Assembly: GCF_021295335.1 (NCBI RefSeq)
Contig: NZ_JAIWOT010000001.1
Location: 1,955,001-2,019,000, forward strand
DNA from: Komagataeibacter sp. FNDCF1
GTDB taxonomy: Bacteria > Pseudomonadota > Alphaproteobacteria > Acetobacterales > Acetobacteraceae
DNA: 64,000 nucleotides
Direction of reading: 5' to 3'
Shown: positions 52,621-61,880 of the stretch, piece by piece
Layout: each line of letters opens with the position of its first letter
Numbering within the stretch: position 1 is the stretch's first letter
Made by a program: the position numbers and the translations under genes
The notes under the pieces: model-generated
Told to the model about the DNA's origin: nothing
What the model saw: only the letters and a program-made list of their open reading frames with translations
Database searches by the model: none

Positions 52621-53561
52621 CTAGGGTGGCGGCCAACACCCACCAGCCCCTGCCCCCCAGCGTGAAGGGCACGCCGTTCGAACATAAATTCCGCGAACGC
52701 ATGCGCGCACATGGGGAGGAAATGCTGGGCGCGGGCTCGGGCTTCCTGATCGACCCGGGCGGCGTGATCGTGACCAACGCGCATGTGGTTGGGGGGGCGG
52801 ACCAGATTACCGTCTCGCTGGCCGATGGCACGGAATTCCCCGCCCATCTGGTTGGCAGCGATGACCTGACGGATATCGCGGTAATCCAGATCCACGTCCC
52901 CCACCCCATGCCCTTCGTGCCATGGGGGGACAGCAGGCTGGTCAATATCGGGGACTGGATCATGGCGGCGGGCAACCCGTTCGGTCTTGGATCGTCCGTT
53001 ACGGCGGGAATCGTGTCGGCGCGCGGGCGCGATATCGGCACCAGCCCGTTTGATGACTTTTTCCAGATCGACGCCCCCATCAACCCCGGCAATTCGGGTG
53101 GCCCGTCGTTCAATCTGGGCGGACAGGTGGTTGCGGTGAACACGGCCATCGTCTCGCCCACCGGCGGGTCGGTGGGGATCGGGTTTGGCCTTCCGTCCGA
53201 AATCGTGGCACCCATTGTGGAAGAACTGCGCCGTAATGGCCATATAGACCGTGGCTGGCTGGGTGTTACACTGGCGGACGGGCCGGGGCGCAACGGCGTG
53301 CAGATCGTGGGGATCGACCGCAATGGCCCGGCCATGAAGGCACACCTGCATATTGGTGATGTGATTACCGCCGTGAACGATGAACCGATCGATACATCCC
53401 GCATGCTGATCCGCTCGATTGCGGCAAAGCGTCCGGGATCGACCGTGGCGCTGCATATCCGCCGCCGCCATGACCCGATGAGCCTGGATGCCTGCGTCGG
53501 CCACCGCCCCGACGAAGACATGGACGACTGAACGACCCCGCCCCCAACGACGTGAGGCAAC

Positions 53562-54242
53562 GTGCATATTCTTGTTGTTGAAGATGATCCCACCGTCCGC
53601 AATTTCGTGGCCAAGGGCCTGAAGGAAGCCGGGCACCTGGTCGAACTGACCGATAACGGCAAGGACGGCCTGTTCATGGCCGTAAGCGAGAAGTTCGACC
53701 TGATCATACTGGACCGCATGCTGCCAGGCGGCATTGACGGCGTGCGCCTGCTGGAGACCATCCGCGCGCAGAACAACGCCACCCCCGTGCTGCTGCTGTC
53801 AGCACTGGCGGACGTGGATGACCGCGTGCAGGGCCTGAAGGCGGGCGGGGATGACTACGTGACCAAGCCTTTCGCCTTCAGCGAACTGCTGGCGCGCGTG
53901 GAAGCCCTTGGCCGCCGTGGCCGCACCGAGGCCGCACCCCAGACCAAGCTGGAACTGGCGGATCTGGAGATCGACCTGCTTTCGCGCACCGTGCGCCGCG
54001 CGGGGCAGAAGATCGACCTGCAGCCGCGGGAATTCCGCCTGCTGGAATACCTGACCCGCCATGCGGGACAGGTGGTGACCCGCACCATGCTGCTGGAAGG
54101 CGTGTGGGACTACCATTTCGACCCGCAGACCAACGTGATCGACGTGCATGTCTCGCGCCTGCGCCAGAAGGTGGACAAGCCCTTTGGCACGCCGCTCATC
54201 CATACCATCCGCAACGCGGGGTACATGCTGCGTGCGGAATAA
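53562..54242 (+). CDS. OmpR-family response regulator
   Basis: This 226-residue DNA-binding regulator has a receiver domain (1-115) with the phospho-acceptor Asp51 in LIILDRMLPGG, acidic pair DD at 8-9 and the lysine in VTKPFAFSELL. A winged helix follows (about 125-222; LQPREFRLLEYLTRHAG, then NVIDVHVSRLRQKVD). Translation starts with GTG at 53562, preceded by GAGG. It follows the split protease gene by 30 bases and precedes its sensor kinase by 15. The RR-HK pair is of the QseB/CzcR-like type; the signal is unknown. Confidence 0.94.
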   Translation: MHILVVEDDPTVRNFVAKGLKEAGHLVELTDNGKDGLFMAVSEKFDLIILDRMLPGGIDGVRLLETIRAQNNATPVLLLSALADVDDRVQGLKAGGDDYVTKPFAFSELLARVEALGRRGRTEAAPQTKLELADLEIDLLSRTVRRAGQKIDLQPREFRLLEYLTRHAGQVVTRTMLLEGVWDYHFDPQTNVIDVHVSRLRQKVDKPFGTPLIHTIRNAGYMLRAE

Positions 54243-54257
54243 GCGCCGGATCCACGC

Positions 54258-55841
54258 ATGACAGCGCAGGCCTTCGCGCCCGCACCGCCACCCCGGCGTT
54301 CGCGCTGGCGGGCATGGCGGTCGGCCAGCCTGCGTTTTTCGCTGGCCTACGGGCTCATGTTCGCGCTGTCCTCCATCCTGTTCATGTCCTTCCTGTGGTG
54401 GGGGACGATCGGGTTCCTTGAGCGACAGGTGGAAACCGCCATCAACGCCGATGCGCGCGCCCTGGCCGAGCGCTGGGTAATGGGCGGCCTGCCCACGCTG
54501 GCCCTGACAATCGAGGACCGGCTGGAGCAGAACCTGGATGATGACGCGATCTACCTCGTCATCGACCCGCAGGGGAACTACCTGACCGGCAATGTATCGG
54601 CCTGGCCGGGCAGGGTACAGTACACCGACCGCTGGTATTCCCTGCCCGATACCCGCGCAGGGCTACGCAGCATGGCCGAACTGCATGCCTACAACCTGCC
54701 CGGCACGGCCCAGACCCATACGGCGGGCCAGCTTGACAGTGGCTACCGGCTGCTGGTGGGGCGCGATGTGCGGGCACGCGGCATCCTGCGCCACCTGCTG
54801 ACCGATTCGCTGCTCTGGGCATGGGTCATGGTCACGCTGCTGGCCGTAAGCGGGGCGGTACTGGTGCACCGCATCTTCCGCCGCATGGTCAAGACCGTGG
54901 CGCGCACCACGTCGGCCATTGCCCATGGTGACCTGAGCCGCCGCATGCCGCTGGTCGGCAATGGTGACGAGATGGACCAGGTGGCCGAGGCCATCAACGA
55001 AATGCTCGACCGCATCGTACGCCTGATGGATGGCGTGCGGCAGGTCTCCAATGCCATTGCCCACGACCTGCGCACCCCCATCGCGCGTGCGCGCACCCAA
55101 CTGGAGGATGCGGCACTCCACGCCACCACGCCGGAGGAACTGCGCGGCGCGATCGAGCGCGCGGTGGGCAACCTGGACAACGTCACCGCCGTGTTCGAGG
55201 CCCTGCTGCGCATTGCCCAGATCGAGGCCGGGGCCCGTCGCTCCGCCTTCATGGCGTTCGACATGGTGCCGGTGCTGCTGGACGTGGCCGATCTGTATGA
55301 AGCCGTGGCGGAAGAACACGCCATCACCCTCGATCTGGACCTGCCCGACCGTCTGCCCTTCTATGGCGACCGCTCGCTGATCCAGCAGGCCGTGGCCAAC
55401 ATGCTGGACAATGCGATCAAGTTTTCCCCCTCCGGCGGGACGGTGCACCTACGCGCGCAGATCCGTGAACTGGCCCCCGGCCGCATCACCGGGCCAACGG
55501 GCGAAGGCATGCTTGACCTGTCGGTCAGTGACGAGGGAATCGGCATGAGCGAAGCGGACATGGCACGGGCCACGGAGCGATTCTTCCGCGCGGAAAAGGC
55601 CCGCAATACCCCCGGCGCCGGGCTGGGCCTGTCCATGGTGCGTGCCATCGTGCAACTGCATGGCGGGCGGATGCACCTGTCGGCGCATGACCCGGGACTT
55701 ACAGTTTCAATGGCGCTGCCCATCGCCGCCTGCGCACTGTCCGATGACGGGCGGGACTGTCCATCCCCACAGGGCATATCAGGCATGACACGAACGTCAC
55801 CATTCTCCCATCAGCATGACATGAACAGTAGCGTAAAGTGA
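54258..55841 (+). CDS. Sensor histidine kinase
   Basis: This 527-residue inner-membrane kinase has membrane segments at about 27-52 and 183-205 flanking a periplasmic sensor of about 130 residues. A HAMP domain follows (about 205-258). The phospho-accepting His269 is in NAIAHDLRTPIARART. The ATPase shows NMLDNAIKFSP, SDEGIGMSE and ERFFRAEKARNTPGAGLGLSMV. The C-terminal 50 residues after the ATPase are polar and probably disordered. It would phosphorylate the preceding regulator. Linkage to a periplasmic protease suggests an envelope-stress signal, which is inference. Confidence 0.93.
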   Translation: MTAQAFAPAPPPRRSRWRAWRSASLRFSLAYGLMFALSSILFMSFLWWGTIGFLERQVETAINADARALAERWVMGGLPTLALTIEDRLEQNLDDDAIYLVIDPQGNYLTGNVSAWPGRVQYTDRWYSLPDTRAGLRSMAELHAYNLPGTAQTHTAGQLDSGYRLLVGRDVRARGILRHLLTDSLLWAWVMVTLLAVSGAVLVHRIFRRMVKTVARTTSAIAHGDLSRRMPLVGNGDEMDQVAEAINEMLDRIVRLMDGVRQVSNAIAHDLRTPIARARTQLEDAALHATTPEELRGAIERAVGNLDNVTAVFEALLRIAQIEAGARRSAFMAFDMVPVLLDVADLYEAVAEEHAITLDLDLPDRLPFYGDRSLIQQAVANMLDNAIKFSPSGGTVHLRAQIRELAPGRITGPTGEGMLDLSVSDEGIGMSEADMARATERFFRAEKARNTPGAGLGLSMVRAIVQLHGGRMHLSAHDPGLTVSMALPIAACALSDDGRDCPSPQGISGMTRTSPFSHQHDMNSSVK

Positions 55842-55845
55842 CAGC

Positions 55846-56178
55846 ATGAACATGCATCCCGCCATGACGCCTGCCATCGTCGTGATGAGTTTCTGCCTGT
55901 GTGGCGCCACCCCCATTCCGACAGAACCAGGCGACGGCATGGTGCGCGTGGTCACCGCCCGCGATGGCGCGGACAAGCCCGTCATCATCACCAGCGACAC
56001 CAAGGCCTACTGCAACCGGCTTCTCAACATCATCGACGCCTATGGCCCCGCCCTGCCGCAGGATATCGACAGCCTGCGCATGCAGGGAGCCGACATGTGC
56101 CGCGAGGGCCGGATCCGCTCGGGCATTGTCCGGTTGCGCCGCGCCCTGGTGGAACTGAAGGAGACCACACATTCATGA
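55846..56178 (+). CDS. Small secreted protein of unknown function
   Basis: This 110-residue protein starts four bases after the kinase stop. Its N-terminus (MTPAIVVMSFCLCGA) is a signal peptide, possibly a lipoprotein type with cysteine near residue 19. The mature part has two more cysteines (AYCNRLL and DMCREG) spaced so that they could pair, and an amphipathic helix at the end (IVRLRRALVELK). I do not recognise a family. Its stop overlaps the SIMPL gene by four bases. Confidence 0.65.
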   Translation: MNMHPAMTPAIVVMSFCLCGATPIPTEPGDGMVRVVTARDGADKPVIITSDTKAYCNRLLNIIDAYGPALPQDIDSLRMQGADMCREGRIRSGIVRLRRALVELKETTHS

Positions 56179-56939
56179 AGACCAGCCATTTCCATGCCCC
56201 TGCGCGCAGGATGCTGCCCGCGCTTGCAATCATGTCGGTGGGTACGGCCCTGTACCCGCTGACGGCCATGGCACAGCGGCCGATCTTCTCGTCCGCCACG
56301 GCGTCCAGCACCCCCACGCTGGAACTTTCCGCCTCCGGCACCGTACATGCCCAGCCCGATGAACTGACGGCCGTGTTCTATGCCGAATCGCGGGCCGATA
56401 CGGCCGCTGCCGCCCAGGCACAGGTCAATGCGCTGGCATCAAAGGCCATTGCAACCGCGGGCCATGCGGATGGGGTCAGCACCAATGCCGAGTCGTATTT
56501 CGTGCATCATGAAGATGGCGACCCCAGGCAGCCCCACAGGCCACCGCAATGGGTCGCGCGCCAGACCATCCGCCTGACCGCGACCGAGGGGAAGGGACTC
56601 CTGCCGCTGGTCGCACAGTTGCAGGGGGACAATCTTGTGCTGACCCGGCTGGACTGGTCACTCTCCGCGTCCCGGCGGGCGGACCTGACCCGCCAGGCCG
56701 AAACCCTTGCCCTGCAGGACATGCAGCAGCGCGCGCAGGCTGCCGCCGAGACACTGAAACTGAAGATTGGCCCGATTCGCACGGTCACGCTGGATGACCA
56801 GAACTTCCCCCGCCCCATGCCCATGATGATGATGGCCCGCGCGGCCAGCGTGGACGTGCCCCCGCCCGAAGCCCCGGCGGCCATGCAGGATGTTACCGCC
56901 ACCGTTCATGCGGTACTGACCCTGCAGGGTGAGGAATAG
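56175..56939 (+). CDS. SIMPL domain (DUF541) periplasmic protein
   Basis: This 254-residue protein has a signal peptide (1-34, ending AMA) and one SIMPL domain. Recognisable parts are TLELSASGTVHAQPDELTAV at the start of the domain, the NALASKAI helix, and AAETLKLKIGPIRTVTLDD. The C-terminal part contains a Met-rich run (PMPMMMMARA). SIMPL proteins such as YggE are periplasmic and oxidative-stress associated, with unknown chemistry. The ATG at 56175 forms an ATGA overlap, so it belongs to the two-component transcript. Confidence 0.85.
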   Translation: MKTSHFHAPARRMLPALAIMSVGTALYPLTAMAQRPIFSSATASSTPTLELSASGTVHAQPDELTAVFYAESRADTAAAAQAQVNALASKAIATAGHADGVSTNAESYFVHHEDGDPRQPHRPPQWVARQTIRLTATEGKGLLPLVAQLQGDNLVLTRLDWSLSASRRADLTRQAETLALQDMQQRAQAAAETLKLKIGPIRTVTLDDQNFPRPMPMMMMARAASVDVPPPEAPAAMQDVTATVHAVLTLQGEE

Positions 56940-56970
56940 GACACCGTTCCCAAAACAGCTCTTTGATAAG

Positions 56971-57002
56971 AAACGGTAAAATTTCCTGAATACCGTCTTT
57001 TT
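56971..57002 (+). terminator. Candidate terminator after the SIMPL gene
   Basis: ACGGTA at 56973-56978 can pair with TACCGT at 56991-56996 around a 12-base AT-rich loop, followed by C and five T. The short stem makes it only a candidate. It lies 32 bases after the stop. Confidence 0.5.
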
Positions 57003-57090
57003 ATGGAACAGGGGGCATTTCCCGAAGCTTCTGCCTGAATGAACATGAAGCGGACCGGCCCCTGACGGGGCGGGCGGGGCAGATGGCAAA

Positions 57091-57123
57091 AAGGCCCGGT
57101 GGAGGGCAACTCCACCGGGCCTT
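57091..57123. terminator. Bidirectional terminator between the SIMPL gene and infC
   Basis: AAGGCCCGGTGGA at 57091-57103 and TCCACCGGGCCTT at 57111-57123 form a 13-base stem with a seven-base loop, followed by T in both directions. It sits 32 bases beyond the infC stop and serves the leftward infC transcript, and also any rightward read-through. Confidence 0.9.
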
Positions 57124-57154
57124 TTCATTTGACCGGACCTGCTGATGCGCAATC

Positions 57155-57715
57155 CTAGCGCGGGGCAAGCACCATGATCATCTGGCGGTTTTCAAGCTTG
57201 GGCATATGCTCGACCTTGGCCAGTTCATCCATTTCCGCACGGATGCGCTCCAGGACCTTCACGCCCAGATCCTGATGCGCCATTTCACGGCCGCGGAAGC
57301 GCAGCGTGACCTTTACCTTGTCGCCCTCGCCAATGAAGCTTTTCATGGCGCGCATTTTCACCTGATAGTCATTTTCATCAATGTTCGGGCGAACCTTGAC
57401 TTCCTTGATTTCAATGACTTTCTGCTTCTTGCGCGCTTCGTTGCGCTTCTTCTGCTGTTCGTACTTGAACTTCCCGTAATCGAGAACCTTGGCCACGGGC
57501 GGCTCGGCGTTCGGGCTGATTTCCAGCAGGTCAAGTCCTACGGAATAGGCGCGCGCCAGTGCATCACGTGTGGACATGATGCCGAGCATCTCGCCTTCTT
57601 CGTCGATCAGACGGACCTGCGGTACGCGGATCTCTTCATTGACACGGGGGCCCTCTCGATTTGGCGGAGTGGGCATCGGGGGTCTGGCTATGGTCAGCTC
57701 CTGTGACTGTTTCAT
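57155..57715 (-). CDS. infC: Translation initiation factor IF-3
   Basis: This 186-residue factor binds the 30S subunit and checks start codons. The N-domain (about 25-95) contains [20 protein letters not shown], the linker is [18 protein letters not shown], and the C-domain contains [16 protein letters not shown]. The ATG at 57715 is used here; infC often uses rare start codons, and ATT or similar starts within the first residues cannot be excluded. It lies downstream of thrS. The usual rpmI and rplT are not downstream, where a terminator follows. The 187-base leader between thrS and infC may hold a separate promoter that I could not define. Confidence 0.95.
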   Translation of the reverse strand: MKQSQELTIARPPMPTPPNREGPRVNEEIRVPQVRLIDEEGEMLGIMSTRDALARAYSVGLDLLEISPNAEPPVAKVLDYGKFKYEQQKKRNEARKKQKVIEIKEVKVRPNIDENDYQVKMRAMKSFIGEGDKVKVTLRFRGREMAHQDLGVKVLERIRAEMDELAKVEHMPKLENRQMIMVLAPR

Positions 57716-57902
57716 TCAAACGGCAGGCAGGGCCATTGCACATGCCCGGCACGACGGAAGCGGAACCGCCACCACGCGCAGGTCAGGCAATGACCTTACA
57801 TTATGGAAAGATATGTGACGCAAAGACGCGCCCCAGATCAAGTACTGTCTTGTCCCGCGCCTGCGAAAACTGCCATGCAGTTACGGCACAGGGGGCGTGA
57901 TG

Positions 57903-59837
57903 TCACTGCCGCTTCCTGCGGATATCGGGTGGCAGGGCCTCATGTTCAAGGGTGGATACGGCTTCATCCAATGGCAGCACCTCCTGCGTTTTGCCGCCAA
58001 GGCGGCGCATGGCAACGGTCTTTTCCTCTGCCTCCTTGCGGCCCACGACCAGAATGACCGGCACGCGGGCCAGGCTGTGTTCACGAATCTTGGCGTTGAT
58101 TTTCTCGTTGCGCAGGTCGGCTTCCACAACCAGGCCCGCCGCGCGCAGGCTGTCGGCCACCTGCCGGGCATAGTCCGCCGCATCGGTCACGATCGAGGCA
58201 ACAACCACCTGCACCGGCGCCAGCCACAGCGGGAAACGGCCCGCGTGCTGTTCGATCAGGATGCCAAGGAATCGCTCGAACGACCCCAGAATTGCCCGGT
58301 GCAGCATGACGGGGCGGTGGCGTGCACTGTCCTCGCCAACATAGGAGGCGTCAAGCCGTTCAGGCAGCACGTAGTCAACCTGCAGCGTGCCGCACTGCCA
58401 GTCCCGGCCAATGGCGTCACGCAGCACGAATTCCAGCTTGGGGCCGTAGAACGCCCCCTCACCCGCATTGTATTCATAGGTCACACCCGCCATGTCGCAG
58501 GCGACCTTCAGCGCGTTTTCCGCACGGTCCCATGTCGCGTCATCACCGGCGCGCTGCTCGGGGCGGTCGGCAAATTTCACGCGGAAATGCTCGAAGCCAA
58601 GGTCCTGGTACACATCGGACAGCATGCGCACGAACCGGGCGGTTTCATCGGCAATCTGGTCTTCGGTGCAGAATATATGCGCATCATCCTGCGTGAAGCC
58701 ACGCACGCGCATGATGCCATGCAGCGCGCCGGATGGCTCATAACGGTGGCAGGCACCGAATTCCGCCATGCGCAGCGGCAGTTCACGGTAGGAGCGCAGG
58801 CCATGGCGGAAGATCTGCACATGGCACGGGCAGTTCATCGGCTTGAGCGCGAGGGTCTTGTCCTCGTCCTCGACGGTGGCGATGAACATGTGCTCACGGT
58901 ATTTGTCCCAGTGGCCGGAGGCTTCCCACAGCGCACGGTCGACAAGCTGCGGCGTGCGCACTTCCTGATAGCCGTTACTGTTCTGCGCCCGGCGCATGTA
59001 GTCCTGCAGCACCGAATACAGGCGCCAGCCCTTGGGGTGCCAGAATATCTGGCCCACGGCTTCTTCCTGAATGTGGAACAGGTCCATCTCGCGGCCAATG
59101 CGGCGGTGGTCGCGGCGCTCGGCTTCCTCCAGCTGGTGCAGGTGCGCCTCAAGCTCCTTGCGGTCGCGCCATGCCGTGCCGTAGATGCGCGTCAGCATGG
59201 GGTTGCGGTGGTCGCCGCGCCAGTAGGCACCCGCCACCTTCATCAGCTTGAAGGCGTTGCCCACATCGGCCGTGCCGCGCAGATGGGGGCCACGGCACAG
59301 GTCCAGCCATTCGCCCTGGCGGTAGATCGAGATTTCCTCGTCTTCGGGCAGGTCGCGGATCAGTTCGGCCTTGAAGCGTTCACCCCTGTTTTCAAAGAAT
59401 TCGATGGCCTTTTCACGCGGCCATGCCTCACGCACGAAGGGTTCGTTCGCGGCCACGATCTCGGCCATGCGCTTTTCAATCGCGGCGAAATCGTCCGGGG
59501 TAAACGGCTCGTTGCGGTAGAAATCGTAATAGAACCCGTTTTCGATGGACGGGCCGATGGTGACCTGCGTGCCGGGGAACAGCGACTGCACCGCTTCCGC
59601 CAGCACGTGGGCCGCATCGTGGCGGATCATTTCCAGCGCTTCGGGGTCCTTGCGCGTGATGAAACGGACATGGGCATCATGATCGACCGGGCGGCCGATA
59701 TCCATGAGCTTGCCGTCCACTTCCATGGCAAGGGCGGCGCGCGCAAGGCCCGCGCCAATGGACTGTGCCACGGTAGTGCCCGTCACTGCCCCGTCAAAGC
59801 GGCGAACGGATCCGTCAGGCAGGGTGATGGCAGGCAT
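57903..59837 (-). CDS. thrS: Threonyl-tRNA synthetase
   Basis: This 644-residue class II synthetase charges tRNA-Thr and hydrolyses Ser-tRNA-Thr. A TGS domain (1-60) is followed by the editing domain, with [10 protein letters not shown] (His73, His77) and CRGPH. The catalytic domain shows [31 protein letters not shown] and FYGPKLEF, with a zinc cysteine in MNCPCH. The C-terminal anticodon domain begins around 540. The start ATG has a spacer of moderate quality. The long open frame on the opposite strand is a codon-structure artefact. Confidence 0.97.
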   Translation of the reverse strand: MPAITLPDGSVRRFDGAVTGTTVAQSIGAGLARAALAMEVDGKLMDIGRPVDHDAHVRFITRKDPEALEMIRHDAAHVLAEAVQSLFPGTQVTIGPSIENGFYYDFYRNEPFTPDDFAAIEKRMAEIVAANEPFVREAWPREKAIEFFENRGERFKAELIRDLPEDEEISIYRQGEWLDLCRGPHLRGTADVGNAFKLMKVAGAYWRGDHRNPMLTRIYGTAWRDRKELEAHLHQLEEAERRDHRRIGREMDLFHIQEEAVGQIFWHPKGWRLYSVLQDYMRRAQNSNGYQEVRTPQLVDRALWEASGHWDKYREHMFIATVEDEDKTLALKPMNCPCHVQIFRHGLRSYRELPLRMAEFGACHRYEPSGALHGIMRVRGFTQDDAHIFCTEDQIADETARFVRMLSDVYQDLGFEHFRVKFADRPEQRAGDDATWDRAENALKVACDMAGVTYEYNAGEGAFYGPKLEFVLRDAIGRDWQCGTLQVDYVLPERLDASYVGEDSARHRPVMLHRAILGSFERFLGILIEQHAGRFPLWLAPVQVVVASIVTDAADYARQVADSLRAAGLVVEADLRNEKINAKIREHSLARVPVILVVGRKEAEEKTVAMRRLGGKTQEVLPLDEAVSTLEHEALPPDIRRKRQ

Positions 59838-59879
59838 GGTTTCATTGCTCCGGTAAGAAGATGTTCCGCTGTAATGGCG

Positions 59880-60782
59880 TCAGGCGAGCGTTGCCGCAAC
59901 CCTGTCCACGTGCACGGTGGCCAGATCGTGCACATAAATCACCTTCACCTGCCCTGCGTACTGCCCCACGGGGGCGGTCAGGGCCGGGTTGCTGTCGGCT
60001 GAAAACAGCACGGTGCAGGGCACGCCCAGGGCGGCCGCCATGTGCATGGGGCCGGTATCGTTGCCCACGGCGCAGCGCGCGCGCGCCAGCACGCCGCCCA
60101 GTTCGGGCAGCGTGGTGCGGCCGGTCAGGTCCACCGCTGCCGGGCAGGCCGCCCGGATGGTGGCGGCAAGCCCTGCTTCTCCCCCACCCCCCACCACAAC
60201 CGGCAGCAGGCCGCGCGCCTGCATGCGCACGGCAAGGGCTGCGTACCGTGCGGCCGGCCAGCGCTTGGCGGGGCGGTGGGCCGCGGCACCGGGCACCAGC
60301 ACGCCATAGGGGGCGGGCAGGACCGGGCCACCGGCGGCCAGCCATGACAGATCGGGATTACAGAGCGGCGCGAGCCCGGCGCAGCGCAGCTGGTCGCGCT
60401 GACGGGTACGGGTATGCATGAAGCGCCGCTGGGGGTTGTCATGCACCGCCTGCCCGCCGCGCCCGATTCCCGACCATGCCTTCAGGCCCGACAGGCGCAG
60501 GTAGCGGGTGCTGCGGCCCGATGTCTGCAGGTCATAGATGAAATCATACGAGCGCAGCACCCGGCGCAGCGCCAGCACGGCCCGCAGGTCGTGCCATGGC
60601 GGCCTGCGGTCGACCAGCACATGGTCGAACCATGGCGACCGGCGTGCCAGTTCCGCAAGGAAACCCTGGGTCAGCAGGTCCACCACATCATGGGCATGAT
60701 GGGCGCGGATGGTGGCGAAGGGCGCGAAGGACTGGACAAAATCCCCCAGCGCGCCCAGCCGGATTACCAGGATGCGGGCCAT
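59880..60782 (-). CDS. Glycosyltransferase family 9 protein (heptosyltransferase-like)
   Basis: This 300-residue protein has the family opening ARILVIRLGALGDFVQSF and the nucleotide-binding end VGNDTGPMHMAAALGVP. GT9 enzymes transfer heptose from ADP-heptose to lipopolysaccharide core at the inner face of the membrane. Segments VLVPGAAAHRPAKRWP and DLTGRTTLPELGGVL are also typical. The ATG at 60782 gives the conserved start. It lies four bases after the TPR gene and 42 bases before thrS. Confidence 0.9.
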   Translation of the reverse strand: MARILVIRLGALGDFVQSFAPFATIRAHHAHDVVDLLTQGFLAELARRSPWFDHVLVDRRPPWHDLRAVLALRRVLRSYDFIYDLQTSGRSTRYLRLSGLKAWSGIGRGGQAVHDNPQRRFMHTRTRQRDQLRCAGLAPLCNPDLSWLAAGGPVLPAPYGVLVPGAAAHRPAKRWPAARYAALAVRMQARGLLPVVVGGGGEAGLAATIRAACPAAVDLTGRTTLPELGGVLARARCAVGNDTGPMHMAAALGVPCTVLFSADSNPALTAPVGQYAGQVKVIYVHDLATVHVDRVAATLA

Positions 60783-60786
60783 GGGG

Positions 60787-61740
60787 TCAGGGTGCCTCGG
60801 GGTCGGTTTCCAGCAGGGACAGGTCCTGGCGCGCCAGATCGGCCTCATCCGAATCCGGGGCCAGTGTCACCACTTCCTGCCAGTCGGCGCGGGCTTCTTC
60901 CATCCGGCCCTCGCGCTGGTACAGGATGCCGCGTTCCAGCAGGGCCGGAACATTGTGGGGCATGTCCTTCAGCGCCGCATTGATATCGTCCATGCCCTGC
61001 CCGATCCGCCCCAGCCTGCGCCATGCGCCCGCGCGCGCCACCAGCGCATCGTCACGTGCGGCGGACGCGGCAGGCAGGGGGGTCAGCATGTCGATGGCGC
61101 GCTGGGGCTGGTCCAGTTCCACCGCCACATGCGCAAAGACCAGCCGCAGCGCCACGTCCTGCGGTGCCAGTGTCAGCCCGTAGGTCGCACTGTCCATCGC
61201 CTGTTTCGGGCTGTCATCGGCCTGCCATGCGCGGGCGGCTTCCTCGGCCACGGTGGCGCGCCGGCGCACGGACCAGGGCGTATCAGACGCCGGGGGCTGG
61301 GCACCCTGCGGCACGCCCCCGGGCCAGCCGGGCACACGGGCCAGCCGGTCGAGCGATACGGCGGCCGTCGCCACATCCCCCAGTTCCATCTGGGCAAGGG
61401 CCGCGCACTGCTCGGCCTCCAGCCCGCCACCATGGGCATGCCAGTCCTCGGCATAATCGCGCGCGCCATCGGGGTCATCAGTCAGGGTGGCGGTGCAGTG
61501 GGAAAAGCTCCAGTCCTCATGCATGGCCGCGGGCTGCATGGGCTGGGACGCCGTGGTGACAGGGGGTGTATCCGCCGGGGCCGGGGCGCCACCATCAGCC
61601 CATGCGCGCCCGCAGGCCAGGGCCGCAGCCAGCAGCATGCAGGCCCCCGCCACGACAAGACCCGCCATCAGCCCGGGCGCCATGGCCCGCCGGAACACGG
61701 GGCGACTGCACATGACAGGGGCATGGGCTTGTGCCCGCAT
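60787..61740 (-). CDS. Membrane-anchored tetratricopeptide-repeat protein
   Basis: The product of about 317 residues has an N-terminal segment MAPGLMAGLVVAGACMLLAA that serves as signal anchor. At least three TPR units follow in the last 150 residues (SPKQAMDSATYGLTLAP, QPQRAIDMLTPLP and NVPALLERGILYQREGRMEEA). TPRs mediate protein contacts; no enzyme domain is seen. Several in-frame Met codons (61683, 61713, 61740, 61779) could start translation and none has a clear ribosome-binding site, so the N-terminus is uncertain. The gene is adjacent to GT9 and may act in envelope glycan assembly. Confidence 0.75.
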   Translation of the reverse strand: MRAQAHAPVMCSRPVFRRAMAPGLMAGLVVAGACMLLAAALACGRAWADGGAPAPADTPPVTTASQPMQPAAMHEDWSFSHCTATLTDDPDGARDYAEDWHAHGGGLEAEQCAALAQMELGDVATAAVSLDRLARVPGWPGGVPQGAQPPASDTPWSVRRRATVAEEAARAWQADDSPKQAMDSATYGLTLAPQDVALRLVFAHVAVELDQPQRAIDMLTPLPAASAARDDALVARAGAWRRLGRIGQGMDDINAALKDMPHNVPALLERGILYQREGRMEEARADWQEVVTLAPDSDEADLARQDLSLLETDPEAP

Positions 61741-61880
61741 GGACAAAAGGGAAACGGGCAGGCACGCGAAAACTCTCATTACCGCATTCGTCGGCCCAGC
61801 CGCAGCACACGTCAAGGGCAAAGCCCCCATTCGCTGCCAGCCCGTGCAGTTTCGCTACGTTCATGATATGAAGGAACGTG

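Larger units (their letters stand above)
51527..53531 (+). pseudogene. degP: DegP/HtrA-like periplasmic protease, split by an insertion sequence
   Basis: Joining 51527-51774 to 52625-53531 restores one continuous 384-residue frame with no lost base. The first 82 codons hold a signal peptide (1-31, ending ALA). The part after the insertion holds the trypsin-like domain with His136 in VTNAHVV, Asp166 in LTDIAVIQ and Ser240 in NPGNSGGPSFN, then one PDZ domain (about 290-375). In the genome as read, translation runs into the element and stops after 98 codons. An in-frame TTG at 52608 could start a cytoplasmic fragment lacking the signal, which would not reach the periplasm. The gene would have degraded or refolded damaged periplasmic proteins and heads the two-component cluster. 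Confidence 0.93.

Noticed and set aside
52608-53531. Downstream part of degP as an independent gene starting at TTG
   Set aside because: It is the 3' part of a split gene: joining it to the upstream part restores one frame. The TTG falls inside the inverted repeat of the IS and has no ribosome-binding site.
57897-60002. Long plus-strand open frame opposite thrS
   Set aside because: It covers a confidently identified synthetase on the other strand, extends into the next gene, and its translation has no recognisable domain.
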